Source: JAAXHH01 sp965225915 (lineage in GTDB: Bacteria; JAAXHH01). Taken from it: a DNA stretch of 64,000 nucleotides. The notes beneath the pieces are model-generated. The model was not told the origin of the DNA. It saw nothing but the letters and a program-made list of their open reading frames with translations, and made no database searches. Below, in pieces: positions 41,802 through 50,705 of the stretch. The stretch spans positions 3,472,001 to 3,536,000 of the forward strand of contig OZ245326.1 in assembly GCA_965225915.1 (NCBI GenBank), written 5' to 3'. Positions within the stretch are counted from its first letter, which is position 1. Every line of letters starts with the position of its first letter. A program made the position numbers and the translations under genes.

Positions 41802-44717
41802 CTATCCGCTCGCAACCGCCCTTTTCACGGCCACCGCGCAGAACTTGAATTCAGGTATCTTCCCGTCGGGGTCGAGGGCGTCGTTGGTCAGGATATTGGC
41901 GGCGGCTTCCTTGAAGTGGAAGGGAATGAAAACATTGCCGTCGGCCACGCGCTTCGACGACTTCGTTTTCAAAGTAATGGCGCCGCGACGGGAAGAGACG
42001 ACGACCGGATCGCCCTCGTTGACACCCAGGCCTGCCAGGTCATCGGGCGTCATTTCAACAAAAGGTTCGGGGGAAATGGCGTCGAGGGCGCGGGCACGGC
42101 GTGTCATGGTTCCCGTGTGCCAGTGCTGCAGCACGCGGCCCGTGTTAAGGACATAGGGGTAGTCTTCGTCCGGCAGTTCATCGGGAGGCGCGAAGTCCAC
42201 GGGCGTGAATCTACCCCTGCCAAGGGGAAACGAGTCGGTGAAGAGGACCGGCTCGTCCAGGGGCCAGACCACGGTGTCCCTTTCCATCGATTCGTAGGTG
42301 ATCCCTTTGAAGATCGGCGTCAGGGAGACGATTTCCTCCCACACCGCTTCCGGACGGTCGTAGTCCCAGCATGGGCCGTTCTCTCCTTGCTCCATTCGGA
42401 TCATGCGGTTGGCCAGATCGATCAGTATGTCTCCATCCAGGCGGGCATCTCCGGGCGGATCGATCGCCTGTCTTCCGATCTGAACCATGCGGTTCGTATT
42501 GACGTAGGTTCCCCGCTTCTCCGCCGCGGTGGAAGCGGGCAGGATGACGTCCGCGAACTCGGCGGTCTCCGTCAGGAAGATGTCCTGTACGACGAGAAAT
42601 GACAGGTTCTGAAGGGCCTTCCTGACCTTGTTCATGTTCGGGTCCGAAAGGAAGGGGTTCTCTCCCATCATGAGCATTCCCGCGATGCGTCCATCGAGGG
42701 CGCCGTGCATGATTTCCACGACCGTCAGGCCCGGGTGCGGATCGAGACGGGTACCCCAGGCCTCCTCGAAATGCTTCCGGATTTCCGGATCATCCGCACT
42801 CTGGTAGCCGGGATAGTATCTCGGAATCAGACCCACGTCTGAAGCGCCTTGCACGTTGTTCTGTCCCCGAAGCGGGTGTAGACCCGTACCGGGCCGGCCG
42901 ATGTTTCCGGTCATGAGGCAGAGCGAGATCAGTGCCCGGGCATTGTCCGTACCGTTTATGTGCTGGCTGATACCCATGCCCCAGAAGATCATCGCGCGCC
43001 GCGCGCGGCCGTACTCGAGGGCCACCTCTTCGATCACCGAAGCGGGAACGCCGGTGATCCTGGAAGTCAGTTCGGGCGTATAGGGCCGCAGGGCCGGTTC
43101 GAGCGCATCGAAGTGCTCTGTCCGACCCGCAATAAAGTCATGGTCCTGCAATCCCTCCCGCAGGATCACGTGCATCAGTCCGTTGAGCAGTGCGATATCC
43201 GTTCCGGGCTTGAACCGCACGTAGCGGGTAGCGTGGTCGGCGATGGTCGGCCGCCGTGGATCGAGGACGATCATTCTAACGCCCCGGTCAACGGCTTGTT
43301 TCATGTAGGTGGCGGCGACGGGATGGTTGTCCTCCGTATTTGAACCGATCACGAAGATGACGTCGGTTTCAAGGACTTCCTGGAAGGCATTCGACACGGC
43401 CCCGCTTCCTATGGCCTCCGTGAGGGCCGCCACGGAGGACGCGTGACAGAGACGCGTACAGTGGTCGACATTGTTGGTACCGAGAACCACGCGAATCAAC
43501 TTCTGGAAAAGGTAGGCTTCCTCGTTGGTGACCTTGGCAGAACCGAATCCGGCCAGCGCGCCCGGGCCGTTCTTTTGCTTGATATCCAGCAGCCGGCGTG
43601 CCGCCAGGTCCAGCGCCTCGTCCCACTCGGCTTCCCGGAACACGTCGAGGATACGGTCATTCCATTCCGGCGACCGCAGTGAGCGCCGGAACTCCCGGTA
43701 ATCCTTGAAATCCGCCGAAAGCGGCTGCTTCGGATAGGCGTCTTCCCTTCTGATGAGCGGTTTCAGAAGCCTCTGTGGATGGTGAGTATAGTCGTAGCCA
43801 TATCTTCCTTTGACACACAGCCGACCTTCGGTGTGGGTGTCTTCCCGCCCCGTCACATGCACGATTCGATTGTCCCGTACGTGGTACGAGATCCCGCACC
43901 CTACCCCGCAGTATGGGCAAATCGAATCGACTTTCCGCGAGGCGATGTCATCCCGGTACGGCACTTTGGGGGGGCTGTGGTCATCATGCTCTTTGGTCGG
44001 AAAAACATCGGCAGTGCTACCCTGGTCTGCCCGTGGACCGGGGGTTTCCGCGATCCTCTGGGCGGTTTCTACGAGTGGGATATCCGTCAGTGCGCCGGTG
44101 GGGCATGCAGCGACACACTCGCCACAGGAAACGCAGGAGGAGTTACCCATGGGAAGTTCGTTATCGAAGGCGATACGGGTATTGCACCCCTTGCCGGCAC
44201 GACCGATAACATCATTTACCTGCACATCGTCGCAGGCGCGGATACACCGGTCACACAGGATGCAGGCGTTGTGATCCACCGCGATGACAGGTGAAGACAG
44301 ATCCGGCGGCGGCGGAATATTTGTCGATGACGCGGCAAACCTTGCAGGATCCGCATGTAGCCGCCTGCCCAATCGCGCGAGTTCATCGCGTTCGGCGGGC
44401 TTGCGTCGATCTTCCGCTCTCGGCTGGCCGGCCTCCAGCATTTCCACGAGGGTCCGGCGGGTACGACGCACCCTGTCCGTATCGGTGCGCACCACCATGC
44501 CTTCCTCCACCTGGCGAATACAGGCCGCCGGCAGCGTGCGGGCGTTCTCCACCTCGACCACGCACACGCGGCACACGGCCACGGGGTGCAGCTTGGGATC
44601 GTGACACAGCGTGGGGATGTCGATACCGGCCGACCGGGCCGCTTCCCAGATCGTGGCGCCCACAGGCGCGGAAATGCGTTTGCCGTCCAGGGTCAGCGTA
44701 ACGGGCTTGTTACTCAT
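41802..44717 (-). CDS. fdhA: Formate dehydrogenase alpha subunit, NAD-linked, cysteine type
   Basis: A molybdopterin enzyme of about 971 residues that oxidises formate to CO2. The N-terminus has a 2Fe-2S domain (L-C-H-D-P-K-L-H-P-V-A-V-C-R-V-C) and a ferredoxin pair (C-I-L-C-D-R-C-I-R-A-C and C-V-S-C-G-E-C-V-A-A-C). The molybdopterin core begins C-P-Y-C-G-V-G-C-G-I. The active-site loop H-C-T-R-L-C-H-A-S-S-V has Cys424 where many FDHs carry selenocysteine. The His-Cys3 cluster usual between the 2Fe-2S and ferredoxin parts of related subunits is not seen; Arg/Glu-rich sequence occupies the space. It overlaps the NuoEF-like gene by 8 bp. The start ATG 44717 gives the usual T-L-T-L-D-G N-terminus. 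Confidence 0.9.
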   Translation of the reverse strand: MSNKPVTLTLDGKRISAPVGATIWEAARSAGIDIPTLCHDPKLHPVAVCRVCVVEVENARTLPAACIRQVEEGMVVRTDTDRVRRTRRTLVEMLEAGQPRAEDRRKPAERDELARLGRRLHADPARFAASSTNIPPPPDLSSPVIAVDHNACILCDRCIRACDDVQVNDVIGRAGKGCNTRIAFDNELPMGNSSCVSCGECVAACPTGALTDIPLVETAQRIAETPGPRADQGSTADVFPTKEHDDHSPPKVPYRDDIASRKVDSICPYCGVGCGISYHVRDNRIVHVTGREDTHTEGRLCVKGRYGYDYTHHPQRLLKPLIRREDAYPKQPLSADFKDYREFRRSLRSPEWNDRILDVFREAEWDEALDLAARRLLDIKQKNGPGALAGFGSAKVTNEEAYLFQKLIRVVLGTNNVDHCTRLCHASSVAALTEAIGSGAVSNAFQEVLETDVIFVIGSNTEDNHPVAATYMKQAVDRGVRMIVLDPRRPTIADHATRYVRFKPGTDIALLNGLMHVILREGLQDHDFIAGRTEHFDALEPALRPYTPELTSRITGVPASVIEEVALEYGRARRAMIFWGMGISQHINGTDNARALISLCLMTGNIGRPGTGLHPLRGQNNVQGASDVGLIPRYYPGYQSADDPEIRKHFEEAWGTRLDPHPGLTVVEIMHGALDGRIAGMLMMGENPFLSDPNMNKVRKALQNLSFLVVQDIFLTETAEFADVILPASTAAEKRGTYVNTNRMVQIGRQAIDPPGDARLDGDILIDLANRMIRMEQGENGPCWDYDRPEAVWEEIVSLTPIFKGITYESMERDTVVWPLDEPVLFTDSFPLGRGRFTPVDFAPPDELPDEDYPYVLNTGRVLQHWHTGTMTRRARALDAISPEPFVEMTPDDLAGLGVNEGDPVVVSSRRGAITLKTKSSKRVADGNVFIPFHFKEAAANILTNDALDPDGKIPEFKFCAVAVKRAVASG

Positions 44718-46386
44718 CTGAACCGCCTGTGGCACCATCAGAATGGCGATCCGCCGCATGTTGACAGAGGGTTTCGAACTCGTCTGGGAAATGCCGGAGC
44801 GATGAGGTAAGCGGAAACGCCGCTGCCTGGCCCAGACCGCAGATCGAGGTGAGTTCCATGGCTTCGGCGATATCCTCCACCGGCTCCAGCGTATCGGATC
44901 GGCCGTTACCATCCAGCACGGTGTCCAGAATTTGGACCAGATGATCCGTACCCGTCCGGCAGGGAACGCACTTGCCGCAGGACTCGTTGCGAAAGAACGT
45001 TACCGCGTTCCGGGCAAGGTCCACCATGTCCGTGCCCTCGGCCACGACGATGACCGCACCGGACCCCAGCATGGACCCGGCCAACGAAAGCGGTTTGAAA
45101 TCGAGCGGGATATCCGCCATGGATGCGGGAAGGAAACCCGATGAGGTGCCGCCTGGAGAAAAGGCTTTGAGTTTACGGCCCCCGGAAACACCCCCGCCGA
45201 AATCATGGATGAGATCGCCTACCCTCGTTCCAAGCGGGATTTCATACACGCCGGGTCTTTCGACATGACCGCTGAGGGCGACATACTTGAGTCCGGAGGC
45301 GCCGTTCACGCCCTGGGATTTGAACCAACCGGGGCCTCGCTGTAGAATGGCGGGTACCCAGGCGAAGGTTTCGACGTTGTTGATGAGCGTGGGCCTGCCG
45401 TGCAGCCCGTGCGTACCCGGAAACGGCGGCTTGTTCCGAGGTTCGGCCCGTTTACCCTCCATTGCTTCCAGCAGGGCCGTTTCCTCACCGCAGATGTATC
45501 CGCCCGGACTGTCGAATATCTCCAGGTGAAACGATCTTTCTGAATTCAAAATGCCATCACCCAGGTATCCTGCCGAGTAGAACGCCTTGATGGTCCGGGC
45601 GAGGACTTCACGTTCCCGGTCGTATTCGTGGCGCAGGAACAGGTACCCCCGGCTCGCTCCGACGGCGAGTCCTCCCAGGATCATGCCCTCGATGACGAGA
45701 TGGGGATAATGGTACAGGATCTCGCGGTCCTTGAACGTACCGGGCTCGCTTTCATCCGCGTTGCATATGGCGTACTTGATCTCGGATTCTGTACCGCTGA
45801 CCAGATCCCACTTGACGCCGGTCGGGAATCCGGCCCCGCCCATACCGCTTAACCCACTGTCCTTGATGGTCTGGATGAGCCGGCTTTCATCTCCACCGGA
45901 AACCCACTGTTTCAGGGATTCGGCAGCCAGGGGACGTTCATAGGGATCGATGAGCCCCTTGTTGATCAAACGTCTGAATGGTTGGCGGGCTACCTTTCCG
46001 TCGTCCGCGAGACGGGTCACGAATTTGTCAAGTCGATCCACGGGCATGTTTCTGTAGCTCCGATCGTTGATCGATATTGCCGGCGCGCCGTCGCATTGTC
46101 CGAGGCACGACACCCCGGCTACCTCCCACTCGTCCAGCCCGGCATAGTCCACGGTCTCCCGCAAGGTTTCCAGCACGTCGCAGGCTCCATGAAGATGGCA
46201 CGAGAGATCTGTACAGACGCGCAGGGTGGCTTTGGGCGGCGGTTGCAGCCTGAAGTGTGGATAGAAACTGGCCACGCCATGGATCTCGTAAAGAGGAATG
46301 CTCTTGCTTTCCGATAGTGATTTCAATGCCTCTTCGGGTAGATACCCGTGGCGAACCTGTATCTCCCTGAGATCATCGATCAGCAT
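44710..46386 (-). CDS. NuoE-NuoF fusion, diaphorase subunit of NAD-linked formate dehydrogenase
   Basis: A 558-residue fusion. The first ~160 residues are a NuoE-like thioredoxin-fold 2Fe-2S domain (V-C-T-D-L-S-C, then C-L-G-Q-C). The rest is NuoF-like, with the FMN/NAD loop G-M-G-G-A-G-F-P-T-G-V-K-W, E-S-E-P-G-T-F-K-D-R, G-A-Y/G-G-Y-I-C-G-E-E-T-A-L, and the 4Fe-4S site E-S-C-G-K-C-V-P-C-R-T-G plus S-I-C-G-L. It passes electrons from the FdhA subunit to NAD. With fdhA it makes a two-gene soluble formate dehydrogenase, without separate NuoE-type or accessory genes here. Confidence 0.9.
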   Translation of the reverse strand: MLIDDLREIQVRHGYLPEEALKSLSESKSIPLYEIHGVASFYPHFRLQPPPKATLRVCTDLSCHLHGACDVLETLRETVDYAGLDEWEVAGVSCLGQCDGAPAISINDRSYRNMPVDRLDKFVTRLADDGKVARQPFRRLINKGLIDPYERPLAAESLKQWVSGGDESRLIQTIKDSGLSGMGGAGFPTGVKWDLVSGTESEIKYAICNADESEPGTFKDREILYHYPHLVIEGMILGGLAVGASRGYLFLRHEYDREREVLARTIKAFYSAGYLGDGILNSERSFHLEIFDSPGGYICGEETALLEAMEGKRAEPRNKPPFPGTHGLHGRPTLINNVETFAWVPAILQRGPGWFKSQGVNGASGLKYVALSGHVERPGVYEIPLGTRVGDLIHDFGGGVSGGRKLKAFSPGGTSSGFLPASMADIPLDFKPLSLAGSMLGSGAVIVVAEGTDMVDLARNAVTFFRNESCGKCVPCRTGTDHLVQILDTVLDGNGRSDTLEPVEDIAEAMELTSICGLGQAAAFPLTSSLRHFPDEFETLCQHAADRHSDGATGGSDE

Positions 46387-46411
46387 GTACGGAGTCCGTT
46401 ATTGGCACAAG

Positions 46412-47179
46412 TTACTCGGTCAGTTGGTGAATCGAAGTTTGCCAGCCATCGCCGTCCAGGTCGACGATTCGGAACGCCGCCGGTTCGTCCGTTACAATGA
46501 GGCGGGAACCATCGGCATTGACCACTGGATCTTTTCGAAACTGGAAGCCCACGCTGGGTGCGGTCAGGACCGTCGCACCACCAAGTTCCATTCGAAAGGC
46601 GTGGTGGAGGTGGCCACACAGGACCAGTCTCAACGAAGCCTGTGATTCGCATATCCGAAGGAACCGGTCGTTCTTCTGAAGAATAAGATCATCCATCCAT
46701 GGGACGCCCACGGGCACAGGCGGGTGATGCATGCAGATGATGGTAGGAAGGCCGGGCGACAACTCCCGCTCCAACCAGTCCAGCTGGCCGTCGTCAAGCC
46801 TTCCGGAAACCTTTCCTTCATCCAGAGTATCGAGCACGACAATCCGGTGTCCGTTCTGGTCAAGGGAATAGTAATACGGGGCCGGATTCTCGCCTGATTC
46901 CTCCAGCATGATTCGGCGGAATCCCGTTCTTGAATCGTGGTTGCCCAGGGCCAGGCAAGAGGGAAAACGAAGGCCGGAAAGAACGTTTCTGGCAGTCAGG
47001 TAGGAGTCATCGGCTTCGTCGTTCGTCTGGTCGCCTGTCACGACCACGAGGTCCGGTGAAGGGCTCAGCCGATTAACGATATCTACGGCGGCTCGCAGAC
47101 GACCCAGGGTGTCCATGCCGTGTATGGGTTGCCGGTCCGCCGGTACGATATGGGGATCTGACAGTTGAACAATACGCAT
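46412..47179 (-). CDS. Metallophosphoesterase, CpdA/Icc-like
   Basis: A 255-residue calcineurin-like phosphoesterase. All metal motifs are visible: L-S-D-P-H-I, V-V-T-G-D-Q-T-N-D, L-G-N-H-D, C-M-H-H-P-P and L-C-G-H-L-H-H. This layout is that of CpdA-type enzymes, which hydrolyse 3',5'-cyclic AMP, or of related cyclic nucleotide or phospholipid phosphoesterases. The ATG is 3 bp after pepA, with GGAAGA inside the last pepA codons, so it is translationally coupled to pepA. The NuoEF gene starts 25 bp downstream. Substrate not resolved. Confidence 0.88.
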   Translation of the reverse strand: MRIVQLSDPHIVPADRQPIHGMDTLGRLRAAVDIVNRLSPSPDLVVVTGDQTNDEADDSYLTARNVLSGLRFPSCLALGNHDSRTGFRRIMLEESGENPAPYYYSLDQNGHRIVVLDTLDEGKVSGRLDDGQLDWLERELSPGLPTIICMHHPPVPVGVPWMDDLILQKNDRFLRICESQASLRLVLCGHLHHAFRMELGGATVLTAPSVGFQFRKDPVVNADGSRLIVTDEPAAFRIVDLDGDGWQTSIHQLTE

Positions 47180-47182
47180 GGA

Positions 47183-48679
47183 CTAGGTCTTCCAATCCCT
47201 TACCAGTTGGACAAGCAGTCGAACGCCGACCCCGGTGGCCCCCTTAGGGCAGTAGGGCTGACAGGATTCCGTGTAGGCCGTTCCGGCGATGTCCAGGTGC
47301 ACCCACGGACGATCTACGAACTTCTCTAGAAAAGCACCGGCAGTCAGGGCGCCTCCCCATCGACCGCCGGTGTTCTTGACATCGGCGATGTGACTCTTGA
47401 TCTGGTCGTGGTATTCCTTCCAGAGGGGCAGTGGCCAGACGCGCTCGCCGGTGATCTCTCCAGCCGCTTGAACCCGGTCCTGTAACGGATCGTCGTTTCC
47501 CATCATCCCTGACGCGGCGTGGCCGAGAGCGACCACACATGCCCCTGTCAACGTGGCGAGGTCGATCACCGCAGTCGGGTTGAACCGCTCTGCATATCCC
47601 AGGGCGTCGGCCAGTACCAGGCGGCCTTCGGCGTCGGTGTTGATGACTTCGATCGTCTTCCGTGACAGGGTCGTGATAATGTCGCCAGGTTTCAACGCCT
47701 TGCCGTCGGGCAGGTTTTCGGTGGCTGGAATGAGTCCCACCACGTGGAGGGCCGGCTTCAACATGGCGATCGATCGCATGGCGCCAATCACGGCGGCCGC
47801 CCCCGACATGTCGTGTTTCATCTCCTCCATTCCGCCGCTAGACTTGATGGAAATTCCGCCGCTGTCGAAGGTGATGCCTTTCCCGATGAACACCAGAGTA
47901 TCCAGTCCATCGGAAGGTTCTCCGTACTCCAGCACGATGAATCGAGGAGGCTCCTCACTACCCGCGTTTACGGCAATCAAGGCGCCCATGCGTGCCTTTT
48001 CAATATCCTTTCGGGCCAGGACACGGCAGTTGAGACCGTTTTTGGATGCCATTCTCCGGGCAGCCGCGGCCAGCTTGCGCGGTGGCAGCGCGTTCCCAGG
48101 GGCATTGGACAGGTCCCGCGCCATAATCGTACCCGCGGCGGTTATTCGACCGGCTTCGATCCCGTCCTTGATTTCATAGGCCTGTGCGCGTTGCAGAATC
48201 ACAACCGTCAGGCTTTCGAGTGTGGATCGATCGGGACTACCGGTCTTGTAGGAATCATAGCTATAGGCGCCCAGCAACAAACCCTCCACGGTGGCCTGCG
48301 CGCAATCCTGGGGCTCAAAGCCCTGTACATCCAGTCCGTGAATGGCCGTCGAAAGTTCCGACACGCCGAGTTTCAATGCCCGTTTGACGGCGATACCCGA
48401 AGCGCGCCGGGCCGCTTCCAGGTTGAATTTGCTCCGTTCACCAAGCCCAACAAGGATAACCCGGTTGGGAGGCGCCAGGCCGCGTGGGTACAGAACTGAA
48501 ACGTCCTGGTCCCCGCCCTTGAAATCTCCCAACTCCAGTATCTCGTGCAGATAACGCCGCAGGGCGGATTCCATGACCAGGGTGCCGCCTTCCTCGAGTT
48601 TTTCCTCTTTGAACAACCCGATGACTACGGTGGTATCGATTTCCGATCCGATTCGTCCGATTTTCAAGTCGATTTGCAT
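47183..48679 (-). CDS. pepA: Leucyl aminopeptidase (M17 family)
   Basis: A peptidase of about 498 residues that removes N-terminal residues from peptides, using two metal ions. The catalytic core has V-F-I-G-K-G-I-T-F-D-S-G-G-I-S-I-K, K-H-D-M-S-G-A, N-T-D-A-E-G-R-L-V-L-A-D-A-L, and A-T-L-T-G-A-C. The start ATG 48679 gives the family N-terminus; a TTG at 48724 would add 15 residues. A leader of about 55 nt runs from the -10-like box at 48736-48748. PepA can also act in site-specific recombination in E. coli, but nothing here suggests that. Confidence 0.95.
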   Translation of the reverse strand: MQIDLKIGRIGSEIDTTVVIGLFKEEKLEEGGTLVMESALRRYLHEILELGDFKGGDQDVSVLYPRGLAPPNRVILVGLGERSKFNLEAARRASGIAVKRALKLGVSELSTAIHGLDVQGFEPQDCAQATVEGLLLGAYSYDSYKTGSPDRSTLESLTVVILQRAQAYEIKDGIEAGRITAAGTIMARDLSNAPGNALPPRKLAAAARRMASKNGLNCRVLARKDIEKARMGALIAVNAGSEEPPRFIVLEYGEPSDGLDTLVFIGKGITFDSGGISIKSSGGMEEMKHDMSGAAAVIGAMRSIAMLKPALHVVGLIPATENLPDGKALKPGDIITTLSRKTIEVINTDAEGRLVLADALGYAERFNPTAVIDLATLTGACVVALGHAASGMMGNDDPLQDRVQAAGEITGERVWPLPLWKEYHDQIKSHIADVKNTGGRWGGALTAGAFLEKFVDRPWVHLDIAGTAYTESCQPYCPKGATGVGVRLLVQLVRDWKT

Positions 48680-48735
48680 GCGTTTTTGTCCGGATAGTGC
48701 CTGGTTAACCGCCCTTTGTCCCAATTCGGGAAACT

Positions 48736-48748
48736 GGTATAATATACC
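48736..48748. promoter_or_regulatory. Symmetric -10-like element GGTATAATATACC near pepA
   Basis: The 13-bp element reads TATATT on the minus strand (toward pepA) and TATAAT in an extended TGGTATAAT context on the plus strand, with TTGTCC 16 nt before it. The same 13 bp occurs at 16383-16395. The minus-strand -35 is poor. Confidence 0.4.
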
Positions 48749-48778
48749 TTAAGTGCTTAGCAGGCGCGTTTCATGAAA

Positions 48779-49003
48779 TCAATGATGGCATCCGCAGGCT
48801 GGACCGCATGGTGAAGAGGGCGCGGGTGCCGTGGCCGCCGGTGCGTCGTTCGCCGATACCGACGTGGAGAAGGCGGAGAACTTCTTAACGACGTCCATTT
48901 CCGAGCACGCGGGGCAGGAAATGCTTTCTGATGTTTCCGCGGTCTTTACGAGCATTTCGAAATTACCTTCACACTTCGCACAGTAGTATTCGAAAATAGG
49001 CAT
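48779..49003 (-). CDS. FmdB-family zinc-ribbon protein
   Basis: A 74-residue protein that starts M-P-I-F-E-Y-Y-C-A-K-C and has a second pair, C-P-A-C, at about residues 30-33, the classic FmdB zinc ribbon. The C-terminus is rich in Ala/Pro/Ser and ends in a C-G-P-A-C-G-C-H-H tail. FmdB proteins are putative regulators; no function is proven for most. It sits 59 bp after glcF and 99 bp before pepA. Confidence 0.9.
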   Translation of the reverse strand: MPIFEYYCAKCEGNFEMLVKTAETSESISCPACSEMDVVKKFSAFSTSVSANDAPAATAPAPSSPCGPACGCHH

Positions 49004-49062
49004 GGTCTGTCACGCTCCATATCGCGGTTTCGTTGCGTCTGATCTAAACCCGGTTTTGTTGA

Positions 49063-50400
49063 TCACCTTCGACCCACGGTGGGTTCCACTGATTGAACGG
49101 ATTCCATTTCTTCGCGCTTGAGTCGATAGGCCCGGTCGAGCAGCTCCACGGGGTGCAGGACCTCGATCTCCCTTCCGTCCCGGCGTATACCTTGCTGGAT
49201 CTGCAGGATGCATCCCGGGTTTCCGGTCGCCACCACATCGGGTTCCGCCTGCCTGACATGAACCATTTTTCGGGCAAGCAACCTCCCCGCCATGTCGGGT
49301 TGGGTGATGTTGTAAATCCCCGCACTGCCGCAGCACCAGTCTGATTCCTCCAACTCAACGAGTTCAACTCCCGGAATCAGGCCCAGCAGGTCGCGGGGTT
49401 GTTCACGGACACCCTGTCCGTGGGCGAGGTGGCAGGCGTCGTGATAGGCAACCCGTGCCCTGATCGTTCCCATCTCCTCTTTGACCGGTATCCCGGCAAG
49501 AAACTCGTGCACGTCTTTTACCTTGGCATTAAAGGCGAGGGCACGGTCCCGATAGGCGGGATCGCCGGCCAGGAGATCGCCGTACTCTTTCAACTGGGCT
49601 CCACAGCCCGCGGAGTTGATGATGACGGCGTCCACGTCCGCTTCTTCGAAGGCATCTATGTTTTTTCGGGCTAGCGTTTCAGCCACGGTACGTTCACCGC
49701 TGTGTACCTGAAGCGCACCGCAGCAGGTCTGGTGCCTGGGTATTACTACTTCGCAACAGTTTTCGTTCAACACCCGGGCTGTGGCGACGTTCACGTGCGT
49801 GAACATTTCGTTCATCACGCATCCCGTTACCAGCCCCACGCGGTACGTCGCCTTTTCCCTAGCGGGCATGAAGGACTTGAGTTCACCCTTAAGTGAACGG
49901 CTGGGCATGGAAGGAATCATGGATTCCATGTCGCGTAGACGGGACGGAAGCAGTTTCGTCAGTCCCAGCATACGAACGAGCTTTTGCAGTCCCATTCCCT
50001 GGTACAGGCGCAGTGGCAGGAATACGACGGAGAGTTTGAAGCGCGACGGCAACAGTTTTTCAAACACCAGGTACCGGAGCAATCGATTAAAAGGGGAACG
50101 GGGGCGCTTTTCAACGATCTCGGCGCGGGCCGCCTCGACCAGGCTGCCATAGTGCACGCCCGCTGGGCATGCCGTTTCGCAGGCCCGGCAGTCCAGGCAC
50201 TGGCCGATGTGCGTCTCGAAATGATCAGTGAGTCCAATACGCCCGTCCGCGTAGGCCCGCATTAGATGGATACGTCCACGGGGGGAATCCATCTCGACGC
50301 CAAGTTCAGTATATGTCGGGCAGGCCGGCAGACACAGACCGCAGTGCACGCAATCCAGGAACTTGTCGTATTCGTTTACCAGTCTGTTCTGCGTGCTCAT
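49063..50400 (-). CDS. glcF: Glycolate oxidase iron-sulfur subunit (GlcF-like)
   Basis: A protein of about 445 residues with two ferredoxin motifs (C-V-H-C-G-L-C-L-P-A-C-P-T and C-L-D-C-R-A-C-E-T-A-C-P) followed by two CCG domains (G-C-V-M-N-E, H-Q-T-C-C-G-A-L, H-D-A-C-H-L-A-H, D-W-C-C-G-S-A-G). GlcF carries electrons from flavoprotein GlcD (or a lactate dehydrogenase) to quinone or another acceptor. GlcD and GlcE are not in the window. The start is ATG 50400; an ATG at 50487 would add 29 residues and is also plausible. Likely role: glycolate or D-2-hydroxyacid oxidation. Confidence 0.88.
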   Translation of the reverse strand: MSTQNRLVNEYDKFLDCVHCGLCLPACPTYTELGVEMDSPRGRIHLMRAYADGRIGLTDHFETHIGQCLDCRACETACPAGVHYGSLVEAARAEIVEKRPRSPFNRLLRYLVFEKLLPSRFKLSVVFLPLRLYQGMGLQKLVRMLGLTKLLPSRLRDMESMIPSMPSRSLKGELKSFMPAREKATYRVGLVTGCVMNEMFTHVNVATARVLNENCCEVVIPRHQTCCGALQVHSGERTVAETLARKNIDAFEEADVDAVIINSAGCGAQLKEYGDLLAGDPAYRDRALAFNAKVKDVHEFLAGIPVKEEMGTIRARVAYHDACHLAHGQGVREQPRDLLGLIPGVELVELEESDWCCGSAGIYNITQPDMAGRLLARKMVHVRQAEPDVVATGNPGCILQIQQGIRRDGREIEVLHPVELLDRAYRLKREEMESVQSVEPTVGRR

Positions 50401-50576
50401 TCGAAGCGTTTTCCGATCTTGAGGAAACCGGTCTGTCGGCAGGACAGGCGGGGTCACATCATCGACACCAGAAAAACTGTTGTGCATAACGGCCTACATG
50501 GCTCGATTCACATGGTTTTGATCGTTAAATAACAACAGTTTACATGCATGATGTCAAGCAATTTGTCGAATCAGCC

Positions 50577-50591
50577 GGGTTAAATTAACCC
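50577..50591. promoter_or_regulatory. Inverted repeat GGGTTAAATTAACCC in the divergent glcF/dapA-like region
   Basis: The 305-bp space between glcF and the DapA-like gene (50401-50705) is AT-richer than its surroundings. It holds this 15-bp element, two 7-bp arms around a central A, which looks like an operator for a dimeric repressor. No regulator gene is adjacent, and no convincing -35/-10 pair was found for either side. Confidence 0.4.
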
Positions 50592-50705
50592 TTCCGTTTT
50601 TTCACTTTGTACATAACTTTCCGTAGGGGTCGCCGCACCCGGTGCTACCCGTACGAACAACCGGAACCAATCCCAATATCGAATTGCGTGGAAAGAGCAG
50701 ATTCC

